Program-made: the position numbers and the translations under genes
Shown: one piece after another, positions 34,201-44,709 of the stretch
How positions within the stretch are numbered: position 1 is the stretch's first letter
How the letters are laid out: each line of letters opens with the position of its first letter
Source of the DNA: Mycoplasma zalophi
GTDB lineage: Bacteria; Bacillota_I; Bacilli_A; Mycoplasmatales; Metamycoplasmataceae
Reading direction: 5' to 3'
DNA: 64,000 nucleotides
NCBI RefSeq assembly: GCF_025486335.1
Contig: NZ_JAOOPZ010000001.1
Span: 204,139 to 268,138, forward strand
Notes under the pieces: generated by a model
Databases searched by the model: none
What the model was told of the DNA's origin: nothing
The model's input: the letters and a program-made list of their open reading frames with translations, nothing else

Positions 34201-36445
34201 AATGTTAACTTTAAACAACTTTTGAAAATTATTTAGTTTATTTATTAGTTTTTCAATTACTTCATTAATTACGATGTTTAGTTTAAGCAGTTTAAATGTT
34301 TTTCAAAAATCAATTCAAAGAACATATCAAAATAGAAATTACAATTTTAAATTAGACTTAGAAACGCCAACAATTGAAGGCGGGCCTTACATTCTATATA
34401 ACAAAAATAATTTAAATGATTTATTATATGTACCAGATGATTTGAGTGCATCAAGTCAAGGTGGAGATAAAAACCAAACAGATTATAATTCACCGTTTTA
34501 TTTCAAACCAGGTTATAGCTATAATACAGATGTTTTAAATAAACCATTTGCACCATCTGTTTTAACAAAATCATCATTAGATATTTTATTAGATACTTCA
34601 GTTGAATTATCCCCATGAGATGTTGTTTTTGCAAGTTTACCCGAAACACAAAAAGCAAGAATAATTCAAATTTTTAAATCTGTATCAACAAAAATGTTTA
34701 ATACTCAAAATTTACATTACACAAATAGCGATGCTACATATTTTGATCCATTATCATTAGATTATGATTTATTATATGCAACTGAAACACCTGATCCAAA
34801 TTCTCCAAAAACAAGCTATTTTACATTTAATGAATCAAATATTGTTGCAAGAGGAATAAAAAATGCCTCTTCATTAGGGCAATTCTTATTTGTTGAATAT
34901 GATAAATTTAATAATTTTTATAAAAAACCAGCATCAATTAAAACTGATAAAGTAAGAAGTTTATATAGAAACTTTTTAGTTGATGCTTATAAAAAAATAG
35001 ATAAAAATGATTTCTTTATGAGTTTTGGTGGAGTAATTTGAAATAATCATACAAATGAAAAATATTCATATGCAAAAACATCAATATTTGATCAAAATAT
35101 TGAAATATATGGATACAAAAAAGATTCAAAATTTGTTGAATTAAGAGATGCAAGTAATAAAAATTTAACAGAAGTTTTATATAAAGATTTTCCAATCGAT
35201 AAACCTTTACCAGATAATTTAGAAAATGTGACCTTGCCTTTGGTTATTAATAACGTTGTGGCTAAAAAATGAGGTTTAAAAGAAGGTTCTATTATTAAAT
35301 TTAATATTCAAAATCATGTTGATAGATTTGTTAATAAAGTATTAAATATAAATAATAATCACGCCTTTACATTTAAGGTTGTTGGAATTAATGAAACTTA
35401 TATAAATAATGAATTGCTTACAACTAAAGAAATTGTTGATAGAATAACGGGATTAGACAAATTATCAACTTGAATTAAAGAAAAAAGACAAGATGAATTA
35501 AATGTTTTAATTAAACAAGATCCAGATAATGCTTTTGAATATACTCAATGATTTAACAATGAATATGAGGCATTTAATGGTATTTTAAGTAATGATGAAG
35601 CACCAGAGCAAACAATTAACACATTAACCACTTATTCATCTAGTGGATATTGAGGAGCTATTCAAAGCTATAATGCAAATATTGCTGATGACAAATCAAT
35701 TACAGATTTCTTTAAAAAGATATTTGTAGGACAAAGCGGTACTGAACCAATGTTTAAATTTACAGTTAACTCATATAATCAAACTCATAACACTCAGTTA
35801 GATTGACAACAAAAAATCAGAGAATTTTTAAACGCAACTGATGATCAATATAAAACTTGAGGAGACCAGGCATTAGTAAATGAACCTATTGAGCCAGAAA
35901 TTAAAAAATACATGATTAATGCAATAAATAGACTATATGGTTCAGAAGGATCTATTTATGGAAAAGATATATTATATGGTGCTTCACAAAGCGTTAATTC
36001 AAAAGATATTGAAGCAGGATTTATAAGCGGTATTGCTGCTACAATTACAAACATAACGTTGGCATTTATTATAATAAGCTTTATTGTGTCAATAATTATT
36101 TTAATTATGATTACAAACTCAATGGTTAACTCAAATAAAGAATCAGTTGCAACATTTAGTATTTTAGGGTACTCAAATAAAGAAAAAATTTATCTATTCT
36201 TCTTTAATTACATTCCAATTATTCTTTTTGCATCGCTATTAATGATTCCAATTACATTTATATTAATTGTTTCATTTAATGCCTTTATGCTTGCAACTAG
36301 CCAGATGGTACTTCCTCTATACTTATTCCAATCAACAATTTTAATTAGCATGTTAGTATCATTATTGGTATTTGGAATAACAAGTATATTTGCATGAATA
36401 AGTTTAAATAAAATTAAACCTGTTTACTTATTGAAAGGAAAATAA
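28256..36445 (+). CDS. Giant FtsX/MacB-type ABC transporter permease
   Basis: One continuous frame of 2729 residues once more than 40 UGA codons are read as Trp; I followed the frame through the gaps and met no TAA or TAG. It starts GTG 28256 behind AAGGAGG. One N-terminal helix (about 16-36) is followed by a roughly 1780-residue mostly extracellular helical/strand region, then a block of membrane helices around residues 1820-1950, another helix near 1990, a second extracellular region of about 580 residues, and three C-terminal helices (about 2591-2720). This is two FtsX-like modules with huge ectodomains. It resembles the M. genitalium MG468 class but is much longer. Cargo is unknown. The stop overlaps the ATPase start by one base. 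Confidence 0.82.
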
Positions 36446-37311
36446 TGTTTAAGAAAAATAAAAGTGTAAAAGAACAAAAACAAACAAATGAAACACAAAA
36501 AAACACTCAAGCCAATGAAAAAACATTAACAAAACAAGAAATTAAAAAAATTTATAAGGCCAATAACAAACCAAGACCTAAAGATGAATATGCAACAGAA
36601 AAAAATTCTAAAAATGCAATTATCGAAGTTAAAAATGTTACAAAAACTTATCTTTCAGGAAATTTAGCAACTGAGGTTTTAAAAGGTGTAAGTTTTGAAA
36701 TTAATCGTGGTGAGATTGCAGTTTTATTTGGTAAAAGTGGTTCGGGTAAATCTACATTATTAAACTTAATAAGCGGTTTAGATAGAACAACAACAGGACA
36801 AATTATTGTAAATGATGTTGCTTTACCTTATTTATCTAATGCAAAGCAAACATTATTCAGAAGACAACATATTTCTTTTATATTTCAAAACTATAATTTA
36901 TTACAAAATTTAAATTCTTATGATAATGTTGAAACAGGTTCATATTTACAAAAAAATAAAAACAAACAAATGAATATAAAAAAATTATTCGATGATTTTG
37001 ATTTAACAGACTGTATGTATAAATACCCTTCACAAATGTCTGGAGGGCAACAACAACGTGTATCTATTTTAAGAGCACTTGCAAAAAACTCCGAAATAAT
37101 TGTTGCCGATGAACCAACTGGAGCTTTGGATGAAAAAACATCAAAATTAGTACAAAATATTCTTTTGGATATTAATGCAAAATATAATTCTACAATAGTT
37201 ATTGTTTCGCACGATCCAGATATTGCTGCAATTGCAGATAAGGTAATTTATTTAGAATTAGGAAAAATTAAAGAAATTAAAACAAAAAATAAAACAAGAA
37301 GAGATAACTAA
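36445..37311 (+). CDS. ABC transporter ATPase, LolD/MacB type
   Basis: 288 residues: a Lys/Asn-rich tail of about 55 residues, then a LolD-like domain. Walker A FGKSGSGKST near residue 98, Q-loop FIFQNYNLLQNL, signature MSGGQQQR, Walker B IIVADEPTGALDE, and the H-loop VSHD. The TAATG overlap with the giant permease makes the pair a certain transporter unit. Systems of this fold act as mechanotransmitters or lipoprotein/peptide extractors; which applies here is not shown. Confidence 0.93.
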   Translation: MFKKNKSVKEQKQTNETQKNTQANEKTLTKQEIKKIYKANNKPRPKDEYATEKNSKNAIIEVKNVTKTYLSGNLATEVLKGVSFEINRGEIAVLFGKSGSGKSTLLNLISGLDRTTTGQIIVNDVALPYLSNAKQTLFRRQHISFIFQNYNLLQNLNSYDNVETGSYLQKNKNKQMNIKKLFDDFDLTDCMYKYPSQMSGGQQQRVSILRALAKNSEIIVADEPTGALDEKTSKLVQNILLDINAKYNSTIVIVSHDPDIAAIADKVIYLELGKIKEIKTKNKTRRDN

Positions 37312-37344
37312 AAAAATATCAAGCACTTTTGCTTGATATTTTTT
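37311..37344. terminator. Bidirectional terminator
   Basis: AAAAATATCAAGCA/TGCTTGATATTTTT, starting at the stop of the ATPase gene and ending at the tpx stop. Confidence 0.8.
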
Positions 37345-37825
37345 AAAAGAATTTTAAAATTTCTTGATAGTTTGGTTCGTTTGAAACTTCATTTACATAT
37401 TCAACATGTTCAATAACATCATTTTCATTTACTACAAAAACTGCTCTAGTTAATAATCCAAGTTCAGCAATTTTTGTTCCTGTTTTTGCAGAAAAATCAT
37501 TGTATTTAAACTCACTTAATGTTGTAACTTTTGTATTTTCTTTAGCAGCACATCAACGACCAAAAGCAAATGGTGTATCATAACTAATTACAACAACAGG
37601 GAAAGGTTTGTCTTGAAAATCATGCATAAATCTAGTGGTTTCAAGTTCACAAACTCCTGTGTCAATGCTAGGAATAGAAAAAATCAATCTTCTTTTTCCT
37701 GTAATATTTTCTGAATTAAAATCTGCTAAATTAAGATCAACTGCTTTGAAATTTGGGAATTTATCTCCAACTTTTAATTGTTGACCAATTAAGCTCATTT
37801 CATTTCCTTTAAAAGTTATCTTCAT
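37343..37825 (-). CDS. tpx: Thiol peroxidase
   Basis: Atypical 2-Cys peroxiredoxin reducing peroxides with thioredoxin. 160 residues. The peroxidatic Cys is in PSIDTGVCE and the resolving Cys in GRWCAAKE, where the Trp is encoded by UGA; the second Cys lies beyond that codon. The C-terminus RAVFVVNENDVIEHVEYV matches the family. AGGAG precedes the ATG. It is one of the few antioxidant enzymes mycoplasmas keep. Confidence 0.95.
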
Positions 37826-37856
37826 AGTTTCTCCTTTATTTTTAATTATAGTTTAA

Positions 37857-37892
37857 AACAAAAAATCCTTATTTATTATGGATTTTTTGTTA
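37857..37892 (-). terminator. Terminator of the LicD-like gene
   Basis: AACAAAAAATCC/GGATTTTTTGTT stem around a TA-rich loop, overlapping the stop codon at 37890-37892. Confidence 0.65.
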
Positions 37893-38648
37893 TTTATTTT
37901 TTTCTACTTTAATATAATCAACCGTGTTTATATACTGAAAATTATTTTGTGGAACTTTAATGTTTTCGTATTTCTCACCTAATTCACCAAATACGTTTGT
38001 TAAATATTCCTTATATTCGTCTAAAACATGCACTTTTACGTCTTTTAATGAATAATTTGTTGTTCTATAAGTTATGTTATTAATTCAATTATTTACAATG
38101 TTTTTGCTTCTTGTTGATAATACAAAAAACCCTTCATAATCATTATCATATAAAATATTTACAAGTTGTTTGTAAGTGTTCTTTTTAATGCTAAATGCCA
38201 ATAAATTACTGATTATTTTCTTAAATTTTATAGAAGAAATATTTGTGTCTTTAAATGTTTTATTTTTATATACTCAATCTTTTATTTTATTGCTTGTATT
38301 TAGATATTTTTTTACTTTTGAAACAGTTGTAGGAATCACTAAGTTGATATTTAAAAATGGTGTTGCTGTATATGTTAAATTATCTTTATATAAAAACTTA
38401 ATTTGTTTATCAAAATATTGTGTTGATTTTGTGTTATCTATAACTCTATCTGGAAATAATTGTTTTAATTTTTCATATGATTCAAAAGTCATCATAACTT
38501 CATGATAATCTAAATTTTCAGTGTAATTAAAACCTGTTATCGCAAATAAAAGTGAATAATTGTCTAAACTATATCAAATATTATTTTCTTCACAAATTTT
38601 GCAGAAACTTTGTAAAATAATTTCTTTATTCATTCTAATTTTATTCAT
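37890..38648 (-). CDS. LicD-like protein with degenerate catalytic site
   Basis: 252 residues. The opening FCKICEENNIWYSLDNYSLLFAITGF follows the LicD nucleotidyltransferase pattern (helix, then E..I.Y.L..GTLLGA), and the end VHVLDEYKEYLTNVFGE matches the Y...Y...YG tail that closes LicD proteins. The catalytic PWDDDID is replaced by TENLDYHEV, so phosphocholine transfer as in LicD of Haemophilus is doubtful. LicD relatives in some mycoplasmas modify glycolipids. A TATAAT (38656-38661) ends 7 bases before the ATG, so the message is probably leaderless. The family call is moderate. Confidence 0.55.
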
Positions 38649-38805
38649 AACATATATTATACTTTCATAGTTAAACTTTTAAAATATTTGTTTTAAATAT
38701 TTATTTGTAGTAATCACTTATAGAAATTGTTTTATTTTGTTATAATTTTATTATTAAACTTTTTAAATATATTTTAATATATTAAAATACAACGAAGGAG
38801 TTGAG

Positions 38806-40986
38806 ATGGCAAGAAACAATAATTTTGTCAAAAAAATCGCTCGTTTTAATTCAACTAAAGCGCAGCAAAATAAGAAACCAGTTTCTAAACAAGAAGAAAC
38901 TTTAGAAGTAAAAAAACGTTGACCTAAATACTTATTGGGGTTTTTAATTGCAGGGATTTTAGTATCGGGAATCACTATTCCACTTGTGGTTGCTGCTAAT
39001 AGAGCAAAAGAAGATTATCCTGTTTTAGACAAAAATTCAGTAGTATTTAAATTCAAAAATAAAGATGGTAGCGTTTCTCAAATTGAATATTCAGATTTAA
39101 AACAAGCTGTAGATTCAGTTAATGAAGGAAAATATGTATATTCAAAAGTTAGTGATGAAATTGCACTATATTTATATGAACAAGAATACAAAGCTAGCGC
39201 ATGATATGAAGCAATTTATAACTCTAATAAAGTAGCAAGTAAGAAAAAATATTTTAAATTACAATCTGTTAAAGAAATTGAAAATAATAAAGCAAGAATT
39301 TTAGATGATTTGGAACAAAGATTACAAACTCAATTTGGATTTGGAAAATGAGAAACAGAATTTAAAACTGAGTTAGCAAAACCTGAATATGGTTCATCAA
39401 AAAATAAAGCAGATGCTGTTAAACATTTAGTTGCTCAAGAAATTAGAAGAAATGCTTTTGGTCGTTTCCAAACAGAAATCAATAGTGATTTTACTATTTC
39501 TGAGATAGAAAACGGGTTAACTGCTGAACATGATGTATATTACATGTTTTATAATTCACAAACTCAAAAAGAAGAAAGAGTAGATTTATTTAAAAAAGGT
39601 GAAGTTATTCGCTTTGGTAACGGTGAAAAAGATTTACACTTTATTCATACATCAGGAAATAATCAAAACGTTTATATTCCAAAAGATAAGTTAAATACCA
39701 CAGATCCAGGAGAAACTAAAGTTTATGCATTTTTAACAAAATCATTTTTAAATGACAAAAAAGATGCAGGAATTTATATAAATGACTGATTAGCAACTCA
39801 ACCAATTATTTATTCAAAATTAAACTTAAAGATGACCCAAAATCAAACAGCTGCTGACTTACCATTTTCATTTAGTAAACAAGAACTTATTAAACTACTA
39901 ACATTTACAGATTTTAATAATGGTATTGAAACTTCACAAATTGATTTACCAATTAATAGAATAAATAATTTTAAAGGTATCTCAAACTTCGTTAAAGGTG
40001 AAAATTTGACTGATGAAGAAACTAAACAAGCAATTAATGATAGTTTACTTTTAAATGTATTAGGATCAGCAAATGATAATACATACGGTTCAGAAGGGTT
40101 TAAATCATTGTCAGATATTTATTCAAAGGAAAAACCTGAGTTTTATTTACCTTATATTTCAATAATAAATAATGATTCAATTTATACACCTAATGAAAAA
40201 AATGATTTCTTTACTAATTTAAAAACAAAAATCATTGAAAAAATATTTAATAATGAACAAGCATATAGTGAAATAATAAATAAACAAGCTACTTCATGAA
40301 CTGAATCAGAAAAAGAATTAGCAATTAATAATAATAAAAAAATTGCAGATTACATAAATGAAATGACAGATTTTGATAGTAAAATGGGTAATTTATTACG
40401 TGACTTATTTGCACAAAGTGACTCAGATTATAAAACCAATTTAGTTTATAAAATTAATGGGAATTACGCTATTTTAAACAGCACAGGATTAAATTTATTT
40501 ACTTTATCTACAGTTAATTCAGAAGAAACTGCAAGAAAATTAATTTTAAGTGATTTATCGAGAAAGGCAAATGACGTTTCAACTACTGCTTTAAAACCGC
40601 CATTCAATATTGATAATATGTTTAAAGACTTACTAACTTCAGACTTTATTACAAACAAAGTATTAGAAGATGGTAGTTTTGTAGAATATCTAAAAACTTT
40701 AAAATACAAAAATTATTCAACTGATGAAGAACAAAATTTCAGTGATAATGATGTAGAAGTCGCTAAAAAATACTCAAAAATTCTTTTAGAATTCCAACAC
40801 TTACAAATTCTAAATGGAAAAAGCACAGAAATAAAAGAATATATAGATTTATTAATAGATAAAAATTTAAGTGCTGATTATGTATTTGAAAACGGAAAAT
40901 GAATAGTTAAAAATCATGGTGATAAAGAATTTATTAAATTTATTTATCCAATATTTGAAAAACAAATCAATGGAGGTAATAAGTAA
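38806..40986 (+). CDS. P80-like membrane protein (HinT-interacting complex)
   Basis: 726 residues: a basic cytoplasmic tail of about 42 residues, one membrane helix (YLLGFLIAGILVSGITIPLVVAA, near 44-65) and a large extracellular domain. Residues of about 155-185 (QRLQTQFGFGKWETEF) recall the N-terminal domain of PrsA/SurA-type foldases. Architecture and the following lipoprotein match P80/P60 of Mycoplasma hominis, a surface complex reported to bind HinT; the name rests on this resemblance. No hit gene lies nearby. GAAGGAG precedes ATG 38806, and its stop overlaps the P60 start. Confidence 0.65.
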
Positions 40987-42626
40987 TGAAAAAATCATTA
41001 TTTTTAAGTTTATTAAGTGTTTCTGTATTAGCTCCATCAACAGCAATCGCTGCAATTTCTTGTGCACCATCAGATCCCTTAGATTTAAATGAACGTGGAA
41101 AACAAGAAACAGTTTTAACTAGTCAACAAACAAAAACACTTATTTTACAAAGCGTTGCAGATAATTTAATTTCAAATATTTATTCATCTGAAATAACAAC
41201 AAAAACAGAAGATACTATAAAAACTTTATATGAAAATAAAAACTCACAATTTTATAAAGATTTTAAAAAATTCTTTACTGTTTTTGCTAAAAAACAATTA
41301 GATGTAAATGGTCAATTTTTTGTAACATTACGTCAAAATTTATTGAACAATAATGTTGATGTAACTAATTTTACTCCCGTTGGTTGAGAAATGCCAACTG
41401 ATGAACAAATGGACTTTTTATTCAATAATTCAACTAAACTTTCACAAAGTATTCGTTTAGAAATTGAAAAAATGATTGTAGTATACAATTATTTATTACA
41501 AAATAGACAAGAAGTTTTATCTATTACAAGAGATGAACAAAACAATGATAAATCACTTTTAAAAGTAGATATTTCTAAGTTTACAGATGAAAATAAAAGA
41601 AGATTTAATTCTCTTGATAAAAGCTCAAAAGATGTTTATTTAGTTAAATATCTTTTAGATAATAAATTAGCAGAATCATGAAGTTTTGAAAGAACTGAAA
41701 ACGTTCAGCTTCTACAAGGTCATGCATTAATAAACAGTGTAGACACATACAATGCTTTGATTCAAAACAATAATTTAAAATATAAAGTTGTAGATGATCA
41801 AACTTTATTGGTAAATGGTTCAGATAACATTGATTTAACTAAATTACGTGGATATAATGGTGTTCATAAATATACAGGATCATCAACTGGTGATATGAAC
41901 TATGATAACTACAATTTAGAAAATAAAGATTACACAGTTGAAGGTTTCGTAAATCCTTTTAATAACGGAATTTATTCAGTTAAACAATTAACATTTAACG
42001 CAAATGTTTTAGATAAATTAAAGACAAAACCTGTAATTTCTCTAAAAGAAGAATCAAAACAAAAAACATCATTTGAAGTAGAAGATTTTAATGTTGCTGA
42101 ATTTACTTACAATGCTGATACTAAAACATTTACAAAAACTATTGATAATACAACATTTAACTTTAAATTAACACGTATTGAATCAACTAGTGATGGAAAT
42201 AACATTAGATTAACAGTAGAACTTTCAGTACCTGAATTAGGAAATAAAGCAAAATATGCTTTTAGCACTGAATTAAGAAACAAAAATCAAACAGAAGCAA
42301 GACAATTTGATCAATTTGATTTACCTAAATTTATAGATTTTTATAATCCAAATTCAAAACATATTGAAGGTAAATACATTATAAAAATTGCGCCAAAAAT
42401 GGTTAAAAAAGAATCATCAGAAACTCAATATGTTTCAACATTACAAAACACACCATGAAGCGTTGATGAACAAAAAGATAAAATAGCTTTAAATATTGTA
42501 TTTTTAGATTATCCAATACTGTATAAAACAGTTGTTAAATATTTTAACGAACAAGGTGTGGGAATCGACACTAATGGAATGGAAAAATTAATAGTTGATT
42601 TCTTAAAAGCTGAAGATTTAATATAA
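40986..42626 (+). CDS. P60-like surface lipoprotein
   Basis: 546 residues. Signal peptide MKKSLFLSLLSVSVLAPSTAIAAISC with the lipidated Cys at 26. The mature part is mixed helix and strand with no enzyme motif; four UGA Trp codons are crossed. Start and upstream stop share TAATG, with GGAGG before it, so it is translated with the P80-like protein and is expected to form the P60/P80 surface complex. Ends in a bidirectional terminator. Confidence 0.7.
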
Positions 42627-42654
42627 AAAAAACTCTCTTTCATGAGAGTTTTTT
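42627..42654. terminator. Bidirectional terminator between P60 and S41 genes
   Basis: AAAACTCTC, TTTCAT, GAGAGTTTT with A and T runs on either side. Confidence 0.8.
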
Positions 42655-42657
42655 ATA

Positions 42658-44709
42658 TTAATTTCTTTGCTTCATTTCGTGTTCATATTGAAATTCAACT
42701 AATCTAAATAGAGATTCCATTTGTTCTATTTTTTCTTGTTGTTTTTCAAGAGAATCGTTTTCATGAATTGCATATTCTTGTAATTTATTTGTATATTCTT
42801 TTTTCTTGCGTTTGTCTTTTATATGTAGTAAATATTTTTGAATATCATTATATACTTTATCTCAAGCTTTTTGCTTTATACTTGTTAAATATTGGCTATA
42901 TTTTTTTTCTCCTAAAGCAGGATCTTTTAAATATGCTTCAATAATATCATATTCATAATATGCGAAATATGGAATTTCTAAATCTACTTCAATGCCTTCT
43001 TCAGTGTAAGGTAAGTCATTTTCGTTTGTTATTATTTCATCAGGAACACCAATTCAAGCATTATTTGATGAGATATCTAAACTAGTTCCATCAGGTAGTA
43101 CAACAGGTAAAATTGAATACATTCCACCACCACTTGTATTTCCTATTATTGTTGCAAAATTTCCTAGTTTAGCAATATGTGTTAGTAAATTTGCAGCACT
43201 AAATGTATTTTTACCGACTAAAATATATCAATTGTAATTTGTATAGCCGTCTCTTGCGTTGTAGAAATTATCACCATTAACATCAACACGATATTTAGTA
43301 AAGTTTAGTAGCTTATTTAAAACATCATAGAAATAAATTTTTTGATCTTTATTTGTCATAAAAGCAACAACTTTTTCCATTGCTGCAATTGAACCACCAC
43401 CATTTAATGATAAATCTAAAATAATTTTATTTATAGGTTGTGTTTTGGAATGTTCCTGAATTCTTTTCATAGCTTCAAACATTAAAAAGTAACTGTCATA
43501 TTTATAAGGTTGTTTGCCATTTATTTCTTCATTTGTTCCAATAGTAAAAGAATTTAAATAAATAATTGCAATATCATTGTGAAAAGATACGATATTTATA
43601 TCATTATCATTATTCAAATTATTTTGCAAGTTTTTAGCATTTCTTATTCTTGATAAAATTCTGTATGTTTCTACATAACTTTGTATTCTTGAACTTTCGG
43701 CAGAAGCATAAGGGTTTGCACGGTAGTTTTTAGGGTGAAAATATGACCCTGATTGAATTGAAGTATGCAATTCATTTAGGTATTTATAAACAAATTCTTC
43801 GTATCCATTAGCGTTAGTTGTAGCATCTGGTGACATTAATTTTTCTTTTAAATCTGTTTTTGTAAAAAATTCATCTAGGGAATTTACTTTGTGTTTTTTT
43901 AAAAACGTTTTTTCTAATCCATAAAAGTTATCAAATAAAAATAATAAAAAATTATAGTTGTTTAATCTTTGTTGTTCAGTTTGTTGAGCATTATTATAAG
44001 AATTATTCATAACTTTATTGTATTCAGATGCATCAATATCTTTGTTAATAGTTGAGGTGATTCCGATTAATTTATCACCATTAAAATAAATATTGTAATA
44101 ACTTTGACTTAAAAATAACAAATTAAATACTGAAAAAGGAAGAAAAATATTTTTATTTTTTTCAAAAATACTAAAATTATATTTTTGTAAATCTAATTCT
44201 GTATATTCACCTTCATTTAAACTTTTTATTGAGTCTTCTAAATACTCTATTTTATTTGAATAATCTTTAGTAGAAGAACTTTTTAAAAAACTAAATACTC
44301 CGGTTGATTTAAATAATATTTTATTATTTACATCATCAAATATAATTTCTCTTCCAAAAACAGTAAATTTATGTCCTAAAGGTGTGTTTTCTGAGTATTT
44401 AAAGACATTTTCTAAAAATAATCCTTTTAATTTTGTTATAAATTCATTAATATTTACATAAATTTCTTGTGTATTTTTTTCTTTAAAAAGATTTAAATTA
44501 TTATTTTCTATATTAAATTCATTAGAAATATTTTCAAATTCATATGATTTTATTAAATCTAAATTATCAGGACTTTCATTAGTAACTTTTAAAATTGTTG
44601 ATATAGAACAAGAAACAGCCGCCGAAATTGCTGCGACTGAAGAAATTGATAAAGAAGAAATAATTATTAAGTTTTTTATGAATTTTTTATTTGTATTATA
44701 TTTTCTCAT
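42658..44709 (-). CDS. S41 family (tail-specific type) serine peptidase lipoprotein
   Basis: 683 residues. Signal peptide with lipobox AAVSC (Cys34). The C-terminal third is an S41 catalytic domain: IILDLSLNGGGS, then YILVGKNTFSAANLL with the predicted nucleophile Ser504 directly after a UGA Trp, then GNTSGGGM and LPDGTSLDISS. No PDZ domain is seen. It would act at the outer face of the membrane. It is the last gene of the TPP-riboswitch operon and overlaps the upstream LRR lipoprotein gene by 34 bases, with AAGGGA before the ATG. Substrate unknown; the neighbouring lipoproteins or host proteins are candidates. Confidence 0.85.

Noticed and set aside
28256..36445. Cluster of a dozen separate genes or a decayed pseudogene
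   Set aside because: All segments are in one frame and the gaps contain only UGA, which is Trp here; no TAA or TAG was found on following the frame.
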